From contig DAIDGR010000030.1 in the NCBI GenBank assembly GCA_027452265.1, forward strand, positions 1-53,693: DNA of 53,693 nucleotides, given 5' to 3'. Of the stretch, positions 42,220-51,193 are shown piece by piece. This DNA comes from Caulobacteraceae bacterium (GTDB taxonomy: Bacteria > Pseudomonadota > Alphaproteobacteria > Caulobacterales > Caulobacteraceae). The translations under genes and the position numbers were made by a program. Under the pieces are notes generated by a model, which searched no databases, was not told the DNA's origin, and saw only the letters and a program-made list of their open reading frames with translations. Within the stretch, counting starts at the first letter, position 1, and each line of letters begins with the position of its first letter.

Positions 42220-44136
42220 ATGGCCAAGGCCGCCACGCCCTCCAGCCGCAAAAGCCGGGCGCCTGCGCGTCAGCCCAAGCCGCAAACCGCGGCTGCGCCG
42301 ACGCCTGAGACCGCCTCGCCGGCGCGGTTCGCTCCAGATCCGCTGACGGTTTTGGGGGCGGAGCAACAGGCGACCCTCGAGGCCTTGTCGGTCAATCTCG
42401 CGCGCGCCGCCATGACCGCCCAGGCGGCGATCGCCCAGGCTGCGGTAAAACAGGCGGCCAGCCCCTCGGCGTTCACGCTCGATCCCATGCATGTGGGCGG
42501 CGCCCTAAGCGAGGTGATGACCAAGCTCGCCGCGCAGCCCGAAAAGCTGATGCGCGCACAGGCCGATCTCTATGGGCGGTATTTTGACCTCTGGCGCTCG
42601 AGCACCCTGGCCAGCGCCCCGGCGGCCCGCGGCGAGACGCCCCCCACCGCCGCGCCCGCAAAAGGCGACAAGCGCTTTTCCGACCCGGACTGGCAAAGCC
42701 CGGTCTTCGACATGGTCAAGCAGTCCTACCTGATCACCTCGAGCTGGCTGAACGATCTGATCGGGGGTGTGGAGGGCGTCGATCCCCTCACCCGGCGCCG
42801 GGTGGAGTTTTTCACCCGGATGCTGACGGACGCCTTCGCTCCGTCCAACTTCCTGGCGTCCAACCCGGCGGCCCTGCGCGCTCTGGTCGAGACCAGGGGC
42901 GAGAGTCTCCTTCGGGGAATGGAGAATTTCGCCGCGGATCTCGAACGCGGCGGTGGACAGCTGGCTATAAGTCAGACCGATTTTGAACAGTTCGCCGTCG
43001 GCGAGAACGTCGCCACCGCGCCGGGCAAGGTCGTTTTCCAGAACGAGCTGCTGCAGCTCCTTCAATTTTCACCATCGACCACGCACGTGTATGAGATTCC
43101 GCTGCTCATCTTCCCGCCGTGGATCAACAAGTATTATATCCTTGATCTTCGTCCTGAGAATTCGATGATCCGCTGGCTGACGAGCCAGGGGTTCACCGTA
43201 TTCGTCGCATCCTGGGTCAATCCCGACATCCCGCTGGCGACCCGCACCTTCGAAGACTATCTCAACCAGGGGTTCTACGCCGCGCTGGGCGCCGTGCTTC
43301 AGCAGACCTCCGCGCCCAAGGCCCATACCGTGGGCTATTGCATTGGCGGCACCCTGCTCTCCTGCGCCCTGGCGCACATGGCCGCGCGCGGAGATGGCCG
43401 GGTGGCCTCCGCAACCTTCTTCGCGGCGCAACAGGACTTCTCAGAGGCCGGTGACCTTCTGATCTTCACGAATGAGGCCTGGCTTCAGGACCTCGAGACG
43501 CGCATGGACGCCGCCGGCGGCGTCCTCCCTGGCCAGGCCATGGCCGATACCTTCAATGCGCTTCGAGCCAACGACCTGATCTGGTCCTATTTCGTGAACA
43601 ACTACCTCCTGGGAAAGGAGCCCAAACCGTTCGACCTGCTGTTCTGGAACGCAGATCAGACGCGCATGCCCAAGGCGTTACACCTGTATTATCTTCGCAA
43701 ATTCTACATGGAGAACGCCCTGGCGCGGGGCGTGCTGGAGCTGGCCGGCGAAGTCCTCGATCTCAGCAAGGTCGAGACCCCCGTCTACGTGCAGTCCTCA
43801 CGCGACGACCATATCGCCCCGGCGCGATCGGTCTATCGCGGGGCCCGGCTGTTCGGCGGGCCCACCCGTTACACCCTGGCCGGTTCGGGCCATATCGCCG
43901 GGGTGATCAATCCGCCGGCCGCGCACAAGTATCAGCACTGGACGAACGAGGCCCTGCCCGAGACGCTTGAGGCCTGGATGGCGGGTGCGACCGAGACCCC
44001 CGGCTCCTGGTGGCCGAACTGGGCTGCCTGGCTGGCCCCCCTTTCCGGCGCCCAGGTCCAGGCGCGCGATCCGTCCAAGGGCCCCCTACCCCCGATCGAG
44101 GATGCCCCGGGCGCCTATGTGAAGGTTCGGTCGTAA
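42220..44136 (+). CDS. phaC: Class I poly(3-hydroxyalkanoate) synthase
   Basis: 638 residues. It polymerises hydroxyacyl-CoA into PHA storage granules. The alpha/beta-hydrolase fold carries the modified lipase box G-Y-C-I-G-G with C374, then D530 (R-D-D-H-I-A-P) and H558 (G-S-G-H-I-A-G), with spacing like known class I enzymes. Residues 1-130 are an Ala/Pro-rich extension, making it longer than the usual 560-600. GGGAG lies before the ATG. No phaA, phaB or phasin genes are adjacent; the thiolase is 8 kb away. Confidence 0.94.
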   Translation: MAKAATPSSRKSRAPARQPKPQTAAAPTPETASPARFAPDPLTVLGAEQQATLEALSVNLARAAMTAQAAIAQAAVKQAASPSAFTLDPMHVGGALSEVMTKLAAQPEKLMRAQADLYGRYFDLWRSSTLASAPAARGETPPTAAPAKGDKRFSDPDWQSPVFDMVKQSYLITSSWLNDLIGGVEGVDPLTRRRVEFFTRMLTDAFAPSNFLASNPAALRALVETRGESLLRGMENFAADLERGGGQLAISQTDFEQFAVGENVATAPGKVVFQNELLQLLQFSPSTTHVYEIPLLIFPPWINKYYILDLRPENSMIRWLTSQGFTVFVASWVNPDIPLATRTFEDYLNQGFYAALGAVLQQTSAPKAHTVGYCIGGTLLSCALAHMAARGDGRVASATFFAAQQDFSEAGDLLIFTNEAWLQDLETRMDAAGGVLPGQAMADTFNALRANDLIWSYFVNNYLLGKEPKPFDLLFWNADQTRMPKALHLYYLRKFYMENALARGVLELAGEVLDLSKVETPVYVQSSRDDHIAPARSVYRGARLFGGPTRYTLAGSGHIAGVINPPAAHKYQHWTNEALPETLEAWMAGATETPGSWWPNWAAWLAPLSGAQVQARDPSKGPLPPIEDAPGAYVKVRS

Positions 44137-44149
44137 GGCGCCCACGCCG

Positions 44150-44647
44150 TCATGCGGCCTCGAAACGCAGAGCGACGCCGTTATTGCAATAGCGCAGGCC
44201 GGTCGGCCGCGGCCCATCGTCAAACACATGTCCCTGATGCCCCAGACACTGGGCGCAGTGGTATTCGGTGCGCTCAACGCCGATGGCGAAGTCCGCCTTG
44301 GTCCCCAGGGCTCCCGGGATGGCGCGCCAGAAGCTCGGCCAGCCGGTGCCGGAGTCATATTTCCAGCCTGACTCGAAGAGCGGCAGGCCGCAGGCCAGAC
44401 ACACAAAGCGGCCGCGCCGGTGCTCATTCAGAAGCGGACTGGTGAAGGGCCGCTCCGTGCCCTCGCGCCGCAAGACCTCAAAAGACGCGGCGGGAAGGCG
44501 GGCGCGCCACGCGCTGTCACTGAGGGCGCGAAACGGGGACCCGGCAAAGCGGTCGGCGGATCGGGCGGGCGCTCCCAGGGCAAGGGCCACAATCGGCAGG
44601 GCGCCGCCCAGCAGGCGGCGGCGGGTGAGGTCGTGTGTAGGGCTCAT
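44150..44647 (-). CDS. msrB: Exported peptide-methionine (R)-S-oxide reductase (MsrB)
   Basis: 165 residues. A twin-arginine type leader (L-T-R-R-R-L-L-G-G-A) ends near A-R-S-A, so the enzyme probably works in the periplasm. The MsrB domain has the zinc CxxC pairs (C83/C86 and C131/C134), S-G-T-G-W-P-S-F-W and H-Q-G-H-V-F-D-D-G-P. The catalytic C154 is in R-Y-C-N-N-G, where most MsrB have R-Y-C-x-N-S. It reduces methionine-R-sulfoxide. ATG 44647 fits the leader. It converges with phaC, with 13 bases between the stops. Confidence 0.9.
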   Translation of the reverse strand: MSPTHDLTRRRLLGGALPIVALALGAPARSADRFAGSPFRALSDSAWRARLPAASFEVLRREGTERPFTSPLLNEHRRGRFVCLACGLPLFESGWKYDSGTGWPSFWRAIPGALGTKADFAIGVERTEYHCAQCLGHQGHVFDDGPRPTGLRYCNNGVALRFEAA

Positions 44648-44706
44648 GGCTCCTGATACGCAGGCGCGGAGGCATCGGTTACGCACGTAACCTCACAGTT
44701 GCGTGA

Positions 44707-45648
44707 TCAGAGGCCCTCACCCTCGTCCAGACCCAGCATCAGGTTGAGATTCTGAACGGCCGCGCCGCTGGCGCCCTTGCCGAGATTGTCCAGCGCCGCC
44801 ACCAGGCGCGCCTGCCCGAGGGTCTCCGAACCAAAAACATACAGGTTCATATCATTACGTCCGGCCAGGCCCTCAACAGCGAGAGCGCCGCGCGCCGCGG
44901 ACTCAGACCTCGGGACCACGGTCACCAAGCGTGCATCGGCATAGGCGTCGGCCAGCACCGCATGGACCTGGTCCAGGCTCGGCGTACCTGGCAGGGCTGC
45001 GAGGTCGAGCGGAACCTCCACCAGCATCCCCTGGGCGAAGCGACCGACGGCCGGAGAGAACACAGGCGGCCGCGCCAGGCCTGAATAGGCGGTCATCTCT
45101 GGAACGTGCTTGTGACCAAGATTGGCGGCGTAGAACCGGAAGGCGGGGGCGCTGACGGAGTCCGGCCCCTCAAACTCGGCGATCATCGCCTTTCCGCCGC
45201 CGGTGTAGCCAGAGACGCCGTGCACGAAGACCGAGGCGTCAGCCGGAAGGAGCCCCTCCCGGGTCAGGGGACGCACCAGGGCCAGGAACCCCGTTGGCCA
45301 GCATCCAGGATTGGTCACGCGCGCCGCCTCGGCGATACGGCGACGCTGATCCGGCGCCAACTCCGCGAAGCCATAGACCCAGCCTGGCGCCACGCGATGG
45401 GCTGTGGAGGCGTCGATGACCCGAACATGCGGCGCCCGGATCAGGCCGACGGCCTCGCGCGCTGCGTCGTCTGGGAGGCACAGAATGACCACGTCCGCCG
45501 AGTTGAGCGCTTCGGCCCGGGCGGAGGGGTCCTTGCGACGCGACTCGTCGAGCGAGATGAGCCGAAGGTCCGACCGCGTGGCCAGACGCTCCCGGATCTG
45601 AAGGCCGGTGGTCCCAGCCTCGCCGTCGATAAAGATGTGGGCGACCAT
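44707..45648 (-). CDS. argC: N-acetyl-gamma-glutamyl-phosphate reductase (type 2)
   Basis: 313 residues: the short ArgC class. It reduces N-acetyl-glutamyl-phosphate in arginine synthesis. The N-terminus I-F-I-D-G-E-A-G-T-T-G-L-Q-I is the NADP-binding loop; the catalytic Cys is in N-P-G-C-W-P-T-G; G-V-S-G-Y-T-G-G-G follows. AAGGAG lies 6 bases before the ATG. It lies downstream of rpsI on the same strand, a common alphaproteobacterial neighbourhood. Confidence 0.93.
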   Translation of the reverse strand: MVAHIFIDGEAGTTGLQIRERLATRSDLRLISLDESRRKDPSARAEALNSADVVILCLPDDAAREAVGLIRAPHVRVIDASTAHRVAPGWVYGFAELAPDQRRRIAEAARVTNPGCWPTGFLALVRPLTREGLLPADASVFVHGVSGYTGGGKAMIAEFEGPDSVSAPAFRFYAANLGHKHVPEMTAYSGLARPPVFSPAVGRFAQGMLVEVPLDLAALPGTPSLDQVHAVLADAYADARLVTVVPRSESAARGALAVEGLAGRNDMNLYVFGSETLGQARLVAALDNLGKGASGAAVQNLNLMLGLDEGEGL

Positions 45649-45704
45649 GCGATGCTCCTTCGTCGCCGCGCGGCGAACAGGAGCGTCGCGGGGCGGGCTG
45701 CCGG

Positions 45705-46175
45705 TTAGCGCTTGGAGAACTGGAAGCTACGGCGGGCCTTGGCGCGGCCGTACTTCTTGCGCTCCACAACGCGGCTGTCGCGGGTCAGGAAGCCATACGG
45801 CTTCAGCACCGCGCGCAGGCCCGGCTCGTAATAGGTCAGCGCCTTGGAGAGGCCATGACGGATGGCGCCCGCCTGGCCCGAGAGGCCCGAGCCGTGGACC
45901 GTGGCCACCACGTCGAACTGGCCAAGCCGGTCCGTCACCTGCAGGGGCTGGGCGATCATCATGCGCAGCACGGGCCGAGCGAAATAGACCTCGTGATCAC
46001 GATCGTTGATGGTGATGCGCCCGCGGCCCGGCTTGATCCAAACACGGGCCACCGCGTTCTTCCGCTTGCCGGTGGCGTAGGCGCGGCCAGACGCGTCAAT
46101 CTTGGGCTCAGCGGCCGCCGAAGCGGCTTCGGTGGTGAGGCGCTGCAGCGACTCCAGGCCATGGGTCTCGGTCAT
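45705..46175 (-). CDS. rpsI: Ribosomal protein uS9
   Basis: 156 residues; the S9 core starts [14 protein letters not shown] and ends in [17 protein letters not shown]. The N-terminal 30 residues are an Ala/Glu-rich extension seen in alphaproteobacteria. It follows rplM by 4 bases, so the two share the promoter at 46718-46744. Confidence 0.98.
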   Translation of the reverse strand: MTETHGLESLQRLTTEAASAAAEPKIDASGRAYATGKRKNAVARVWIKPGRGRITINDRDHEVYFARPVLRMMIAQPLQVTDRLGQFDVVATVHGSGLSGQAGAIRHGLSKALTYYEPGLRAVLKPYGFLTRDSRVVERKKYGRAKARRSFQFSKR

Positions 46176-46179
46176 CGCG

Positions 46180-46653
46180 TCAGCTCCGGGCATTCTTGCT
46201 GTTGCGGCCGGCAAAATCTACCAGCTCGGGGGTTTGGGCGGCGTGAGGATGCTCCGCACCCGAATAGAGACGCAGATGGGTCATCTGCTGGCGAGCCAGC
46301 GGGCTCTCCTTCGGGAGCATGCGCTCCACAGCCTTTTCCAGCACGCGCTCGGGAAAACGGCCATCGAGGATCTTGCCCGCGGTGCGCGACTTGATCCCGC
46401 CGGGGTAACCGGTGTGCCAGAAGTACTCTTTCTGAGCGAGCTTGCGGCCGGTGAACTTCACCTTGTCGGCGTTGATCACGACCACGTGGTCGCCACAGTC
46501 GACATTGGGGGTGTAGTCGGCGCGATGCTTGCCGCGCAAACGCATGGCGATGAATGAGGCAAGCCGCCCCACGACCGCGCCCTCGGCATCGATCAGGATC
46601 CAGCGCTTGTCGACGTCAGCCCCCTTGAGGTGCTGGGTGATCTTGGTGGTCAT
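46180..46653 (-). CDS. rplM: Ribosomal protein uL13
   Basis: 157 residues. [32 protein letters not shown] and M-L-P-K-E-S-P-L-A are classic L13. ATG 46653 gives the alphaproteobacterial start M-T-T-K-I-T-Q-H-L. First gene of the rplM-rpsI operon; a Caulobacter-type promoter lies upstream, giving a leader of about 60 bases. Confidence 0.98.
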   Translation of the reverse strand: MTTKITQHLKGADVDKRWILIDAEGAVVGRLASFIAMRLRGKHRADYTPNVDCGDHVVVINADKVKFTGRKLAQKEYFWHTGYPGGIKSRTAGKILDGRFPERVLEKAVERMLPKESPLARQQMTHLRLYSGAEHPHAAQTPELVDFAGRNSKNARS

Positions 46654-46717
46654 GGCGTCATCCGGTCTAGTCGCGCCGCGCGCCATCGGGACGGGCGGTT
46701 CACGAGAGAGGCGGGCA

Positions 46718-46744
46718 GCTATAGCGGGCCTTCGCGCCTGTCAA
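46718..46744 (-). promoter_or_regulatory. Housekeeping-type promoter of rplM-rpsI
   Basis: On the minus strand: TTGACAG (46738-46744), a 12-base spacer, then GCTATAGC (46718-46725). This fits the Caulobacter sigma-73 consensus TTGACGS-N10-14-GCTANAWC with one mismatch. It lies 64 bases before the rplM start. Confidence 0.65.
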
Positions 46745-46770
46745 GCGGCGCACTGTTCGAATGGCGCCGC

Positions 46771-46825
46771 TGAAATGAAAATACCAGAAAAAACAATGCT
46801 ATGTAGTATGCGGTAAAATAATACC
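46771..46825. other. AT-rich patch between ctaA and the rplM promoter
   Basis: Only 16 of 55 bases are G or C, in a window that is otherwise strongly GC-rich. It starts right after the ctaA stop and ends 26 bases upstream of the rplM -35 box. It has no ORF or strong hairpin. It could raise promoter strength or bind a nucleoid protein such as IHF, whose alpha subunit gene lies 1.4 kb away. Confidence 0.6.
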
Positions 46826-47926
46826 TCAGGCCCTCTGGGCGCGCCAGGCCAAGACCACGCTGAGGCTGAACATCAGCGAGGCATTCACCTGATGGGCCAG
46901 GGCCAGAGGTAGAGGCGCCATGTACCAAAGCGTCGCGACACCCAGGGCCCCCTGCCCCCACAACCCCAGAGCAAGGATCAGGATCAGGGTCCGAAGGGCG
47001 GGCGCAAGCGTGGGGGTCAAGACGGCCCGCACCGCCGCGACGCTGGCCACGATCAGGATCGCATAGGCCATGACCCGGTGATTGAACTGCACGGCGGCCA
47101 GGCCGTGGAAGAAGGTCGCCCAGGCGCCCCCCTGCCAGTAGCCCTCGGGGAACCAGCGACCGGCCATCCGGGGCCAGTCGCCATCGATCAAGCCGGCATG
47201 GTTGCCGGCGACCAATGCGCCGAGGAGACATTGCATGAACAGGGCCGCCATCAGGCCAAGGCCCAGCCAGGTCCAGCCGTCGCGTCTGCGGACCTTGACC
47301 GGCCCCCACCCCGCCTCGAGGCCGGTCCAGATCAGAGACGCCAGAAGGAGAAGGGCAAGCCCCAGATGCGTCGCAAGACGCTCTGGCAAGACCGCCGCGC
47401 GGCCTTCGAGCCCGCTCTTGACCATCCACCAGCCCACCAGACCCTGCAGGCCGCCTAAACCGAAGAGAACGACGCAACGGGGAATCAGGCGCGATGGAAG
47501 AGCCCGACGCGCCAGAAGGGCCAGGAAGGGCGCGAGGAAGACGACGCCGAGGGTGCGGCCCAGAAGGCGATGACCCCATTCCCACCAGTAGAGGGTCTGA
47601 AACGCCGAAAGGCTGATCCCCTGATTGATCAGGCGATACTGCGAACTCTGCCGATACAGCGCGAACAGACGGTCCCAGTCGCGCGCATTCAGAGGGGGCA
47701 CGACGCCCGAGACTGGCCGCCATTGGGTGATTGAGAGGCCTGACCCGGTCAGGCGGGTCGCTCCACCCACCAAAACCATTCCAAGGACGATGGCGGCGAC
47801 GGCGAAGAGCCAGAGCGCCGCACCCGCGGACCTGAACTCCGCGCCTGGCGAGCTGCGGGATGGGTCCGTGCGGACCGATGCTTGTCCTGCAGAATAAGCC
47901 GAACCGACGCTGATCACGTCAGACAT
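46826..47926 (-). CDS. ctaA: Heme A synthase (COX15/CtaA)
   Basis: 366 residues, about eight membrane helices. It hydroxylates heme O to heme A for aa3-type cytochrome oxidase. G-G-A-T-R-L-T-G-S-G-L-S-I-T-Q-W opens the family core; heme-ligand regions W-W-E-W-G-H-R-L-L-G-R, R-L-A-T-H-L-G and F-N-H-R-V-M-A-Y-A are visible. It is the COX15 (alphaproteobacterial/mitochondrial) type rather than Bacillus CtaA. ATG 47926 is chosen; a TTG at 47935 is possible. A tRNA-Pro gene ends 60 bases upstream. Confidence 0.94.
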   Translation of the reverse strand: MSDVISVGSAYSAGQASVRTDPSRSSPGAEFRSAGAALWLFAVAAIVLGMVLVGGATRLTGSGLSITQWRPVSGVVPPLNARDWDRLFALYRQSSQYRLINQGISLSAFQTLYWWEWGHRLLGRTLGVVFLAPFLALLARRALPSRLIPRCVVLFGLGGLQGLVGWWMVKSGLEGRAAVLPERLATHLGLALLLLASLIWTGLEAGWGPVKVRRRDGWTWLGLGLMAALFMQCLLGALVAGNHAGLIDGDWPRMAGRWFPEGYWQGGAWATFFHGLAAVQFNHRVMAYAILIVASVAAVRAVLTPTLAPALRTLILILALGLWGQGALGVATLWYMAPLPLALAHQVNASLMFSLSVVLAWRAQRA

Positions 47927-47986
47927 GCTCCGCAATACTCCACCCTTCCCGCGCCCGCCGCCGTCCGGTCAAACCCAGGAACGGCG

Positions 47987-48063
<77 letters not shown>

Positions 48064-48079
48064 CCGCGAGAAGGCCGCC

Positions 48080-48108
48080 CTTATAGGGGCGAGATACGGC
48101 CGCGGCAA
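48080..48108 (-). promoter_or_regulatory. Promoter of tRNA-Pro (GGG)
   Basis: On the minus strand TTGCCG (48103-48108), a 17-base spacer and TATAAG (48080-48085), ending 16 bases before the tRNA. A good sigma-70-type match with ideal spacing. Confidence 0.5.
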
Positions 48109-48150
48109 TCACCGCCAGACGCTTTCGATGAACGCCATCGAGGCGGACTT

Positions 48151-48444
48151 TCAGCCCTGCTCCACCCGCGCCTTCAGGACCTGGGATGCGCGGAATCCGA
48201 TGACCCGACGCGGGGCAATGGAGGCTGGCGCCCCGGTCTTTGGATTGCGACCGAGCCGCTCGCGCTTGGCGCGCACCTGAAACACGCCAAAGCCGGAAAG
48301 CTTGACGGTCTCGCCCCGTTCCATGGCTTCCGCGATGAGGTCGAGCGTGCGCTCCACGAGGCGCGCCGATTCCTGGCGGGTGAGGCCCGCAGCCTCATGC
48401 AACGCGTCGGAAAGGTCGGCGCGCGTCACCGTTTTCGGTTTCAT
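48151..48444 (-). CDS. ihfA: Integration host factor alpha subunit
   Basis: 97 residues. Starts T-V-T-R-A-D-L-S-D-A-L; the beta-arm has the DNA-bending region G-R-N-P-K-T-G-A-P-A-S-I-A-P-R-R-V, and G-E-T-V-K-L-S-G-F-G-V-F precedes it. It pairs with IhfB (not here) to bend DNA by about 160 degrees. The tail to the stop is normal. It follows fabH, as in many alphaproteobacteria; the 70-base gap may hold its own promoter. Confidence 0.95.
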   Translation of the reverse strand: MKPKTVTRADLSDALHEAAGLTRQESARLVERTLDLIAEAMERGETVKLSGFGVFQVRAKRERLGRNPKTGAPASIAPRRVIGFRASQVLKARVEQG

Positions 48445-48514
48445 CCCATCCCCCACAGATCGGACTGCGTTTGTCGACGTCCTGTGGCTCAAGTCAAGGA
48501 TTTCACGCAGAAAG

Positions 48515-49495
48515 TCAGAACCTCAGGGCCACCGCGCCCCAGGTAAGCCCGCCCCCCATGGCCTCGAGCATCAGCAGATCACCCTGGCGAATCCGGCCGT
48601 CTTCAACGCCGGCGGCCAGCGCGAGCGGGATCGACGCGGCTGACGTGTTGGCGTGCTGCGAGACGGTGCAGATGACCTTCTCCGGCGGAAGCCCCAGCCG
48701 CCGAGCGACCCCATCAAGGATCCTCTGATTGGCCTGATGGGGAATGAACCAGTCGATATCCTGGACCCCGATCTGAGCCGCCTCGGCCGCCTTGAGCACA
48801 GCGTCGCTGATATTCACGACGGCATGGCGGAAGACCTCTCGACCCTGCATGCGCAGGTGGCCGATCGTCCCAGTGGTGGTAGGGCCGCCATCCACATAAA
48901 GCAGATCCTGCTTCTCGCCGTCGCAACTGAGCGACACGCCAAGGATGCCGCGATCATCCGGACCGCCGGCGCCCGCCTGCGGCTCCAACACCACAGCCCC
49001 CGCCCCATCGCCGAACAGGACACAGGTCCCACGATCGGTCCAATCCATCAGCCGGGTCATGATCTCCGCCCCGATCACCAGGGCGCAACGCGCCAGGCCC
49101 CGGGCCACGAATCCATCGGCGACACTGAGCGCATAGACAAAGCCGGAACACACGGCCTGGACGTCGAAGCACGGGCACACGCCAACGCCGAGCTTGCGCT
49201 GGACAATGGCCGCAGTGGCGGGAAAGGTCAGGTCGCTGGTCGTGGTGGCGACGATGATCAGATCGATGTCCGCCGGCGAGCGGCCGGCGGTGGCCAGCGC
49301 GCGGTGCGCGGCGGCGACCGCGAGGTCCGACGTCGCCTGCTCCGGGGCCGCGCGATGACGCTGGCGGATACCCGTGCGCTCGAAGATCCAGGCGTCGCTG
49401 GTATCGACGACCTTGGCGAGATCATCATTGCTGACGACCTCCTCGGGTAGATAGGCGCCGACTCCGACGACGACGCTCCGCAGCGCTGGGCTCAC
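48515..49495 (-). CDS. fabH: Beta-ketoacyl-ACP synthase III (FabH)
   Basis: 326 residues. It starts fatty acid synthesis by condensing acetyl-CoA with malonyl-ACP. The triad is C116 (A-V-C-S-G-F), H253 (P-H-Q-A-N) and N283 (H-A-N-T-S-A). The GTG start overlaps the plsX stop (GTGA), so translation is coupled. Confidence 0.96.
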   Translation of the reverse strand: MSPALRSVVVGVGAYLPEEVVSNDDLAKVVDTSDAWIFERTGIRQRHRAAPEQATSDLAVAAAHRALATAGRSPADIDLIIVATTTSDLTFPATAAIVQRKLGVGVCPCFDVQAVCSGFVYALSVADGFVARGLARCALVIGAEIMTRLMDWTDRGTCVLFGDGAGAVVLEPQAGAGGPDDRGILGVSLSCDGEKQDLLYVDGGPTTTGTIGHLRMQGREVFRHAVVNISDAVLKAAEAAQIGVQDIDWFIPHQANQRILDGVARRLGLPPEKVICTVSQHANTSAASIPLALAAGVEDGRIRQGDLLMLEAMGGGLTWGAVALRF

Positions 49496-50547
49496 GCGCC
49501 CAGGCTTTCGCTTCCGCCGACGGCGGTCAGTTTGGGCCGCCGCGCGAGGGTCTCAGCCACCTCGGACAGGATGTCGCTGGAGGCCAGGTTGACGGCCAGA
49601 CGCACCGCGTGCGCGATCCCCGCCGCGTCGGCGCTTCCGTGACTCTTCACCACCACTCCGTTGAGCCCCAGGAACGGGCTGCCATTGATCGTGCTCGGAT
49701 TGAGCCGCGCGCTCATTTTTTTCAGGGCTCCGCTCGCCACAAACGCCCCGGCCATGGCCAGAGCATTCGCGCTCAGGGTCTTTCGGAGCTCGGCGCGAAA
49801 AAAACGCGCGAGCCCCTCGGCTGTCTTCAGCGCCACGTTCCCGGTGAAGCCGTCTGTGACGACCACATCCACGGATCCCTTGGCGATATCGTCGCCCTCT
49901 ACAAAGCCAAGATAGTTGATGTCCAGACCGGGCGTGCGGAACAGGCGGTCGGCGTCGCGCACCTCTTCATGGCCCTTGTCGTGCTCCACGCCGACGTTAA
50001 GGAGGCCAATCCGAGGCCGCTCCACCCCGTGCGCGGCGCGGTGATAGGCCGAGCCGAGAATCCCGAACTCCAGCAGCCGCTCGGCGTCGCACACGACGTT
50101 GGCGCCCACGTCGAGCACGGACGTGAACCCCTCCAGGGTCGGCCAGTTGGCGACCAGGGCGGGCCGCTCAAGGTCGCTGGTCATGCGCAGAATCAGGCGC
50201 GAAATGGCCATTAGGGCCCCGGTGTTGCCCGCCGAGACTACCGCCTTGGCTTCGCCCGAACGCACGCTCTCGACCGCGTTCCACATGGAGCTGCCCTTAC
50301 CGCGCCGCATGGCATGGGCCGGCTTGGCCCCCATCTCGATGACGCTGTCAGCCGCCCGGATCTCGGCCACGGCGCGCAACTGTGGGCTTGTCTCCAAGGC
50401 TGCCTGCAGCGCCATGGCCTCGCCGTGGAGGAGGAAACGCACAGGCCGCCCCAGCAGCGCCACGGACTCCGCGAGTCCCGGGATCACAACGGACGGACCA
50501 TGATCGCCGCCCATGGCGTCGATCGAAATGACCAGAGGGGCGGTCAA
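49492..50547 (-). CDS. plsX: PlsX, phosphate acyltransferase
   Basis: 351 residues. It makes acyl-phosphate from acyl-ACP for phospholipid synthesis. I-S-I-D-A-M-G-G-D-H-G-P is the family N-terminus; S-A-G-N-T-G-A-L-M and D-G-F-T-G-N-V-A-L-K are conserved. The start is TTG 50547, with GGAGA 7 bases upstream; there is no ATG before the family core. yceD lies 85 bases upstream without rpmF between, unlike the gammaproteobacterial order. Confidence 0.95.
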   Translation of the reverse strand: MTAPLVISIDAMGGDHGPSVVIPGLAESVALLGRPVRFLLHGEAMALQAALETSPQLRAVAEIRAADSVIEMGAKPAHAMRRGKGSSMWNAVESVRSGEAKAVVSAGNTGALMAISRLILRMTSDLERPALVANWPTLEGFTSVLDVGANVVCDAERLLEFGILGSAYHRAAHGVERPRIGLLNVGVEHDKGHEEVRDADRLFRTPGLDINYLGFVEGDDIAKGSVDVVVTDGFTGNVALKTAEGLARFFRAELRKTLSANALAMAGAFVASGALKKMSARLNPSTINGSPFLGLNGVVVKSHGSADAAGIAHAVRLAVNLASSDILSEVAETLARRPKLTAVGGSESLGA

Positions 50548-50632
50548 CGCAGTGTCTCCCGATCCCTTTGGACCCAAAGCCGCTGCGGGACGATACAGCC
50601 CCCCTTTGGCGATGCAACCCACCCCCGTCTGG

Positions 50633-51193
50633 TCAAGTGGTCCCCTCCCCCGAGGTTGATGAAAGCAGGCCCTTGAGCTTGTCAAAAGGCGAGACCCCAC
50701 CGGTGTCAGCCGGGGCCTCGAACACCGCTCCCGGCCGCCGCGGATAGGGATCGAGCGCCAGGGACAGGGCCTCGCGCACCGCTTCGCTCAGGTTCACGCC
50801 CTCGGCCCCGGCCACATCCGGCGGATCCTCCGCATCGGGATCGACCTCGACCTCGGGGCTCTCCAGGACCACGGCGTTGGGGCTGCCGATCGGCACGACT
50901 CTGAGATGAAGCTCGGCGGTCACCTCGCTGGCGAAGGGCTCCAGGGTCACGACGCAGGTGCGCGTGACCTGCGCTTCGATCTCGCCGCGCAGCTCAAGCC
51001 CGTCCCGCCATTCGTGAACCTTCAGCCGAAGATCGAGGCGCTCGAGCGTCTCAAGATCCAATCCCTCGGCAAGGCGCGTGCGCAGATCCGCGTCCGCCGT
51101 CAGGGCCAGGGACCGCTCTCCCCCGGACCAGGCGATGTGGTCTGGCCACAGGTCCTGTGCGGGTCTGGCGCCCTGGGTCACGGAAGGTCCCAT
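50633..51193 (-). CDS. YceD (DUF177) family protein
   Basis: 186 residues. The centre has V-T-R-T-C-V-V-T-L-E-P-F, the C-x-R-C/CVVTLEPF hallmark of DUF177, followed by an acidic stretch (D-P-D-A-E-D-P-P-D) and S-E-A-V-R-E-A-L-S-L-A-L-D-P-Y-P-R. YceD proteins are linked to 23S rRNA/ribosome maturation in bacteria and plastids. The start overlaps the end of the bc1 chaperone gene by 16 bases. Confidence 0.88.
   Translation of the reverse strand: MGPSVTQGARPAQDLWPDHIAWSGGERSLALTADADLRTRLAEGLDLETLERLDLRLKVHEWRDGLELRGEIEAQVTRTCVVTLEPFASEVTAELHLRVVPIGSPNAVVLESPEVEVDPDAEDPPDVAGAEGVNLSEAVREALSLALDPYPRRPGAVFEAPADTGGVSPFDKLKGLLSSTSGEGTT

Noticed and set aside
47622-47636. CTGATTGATCAG inside ctaA as a third FNR box
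   Set aside because: The two half-sites lack the 4-base spacer, and the site lies inside a coding region.
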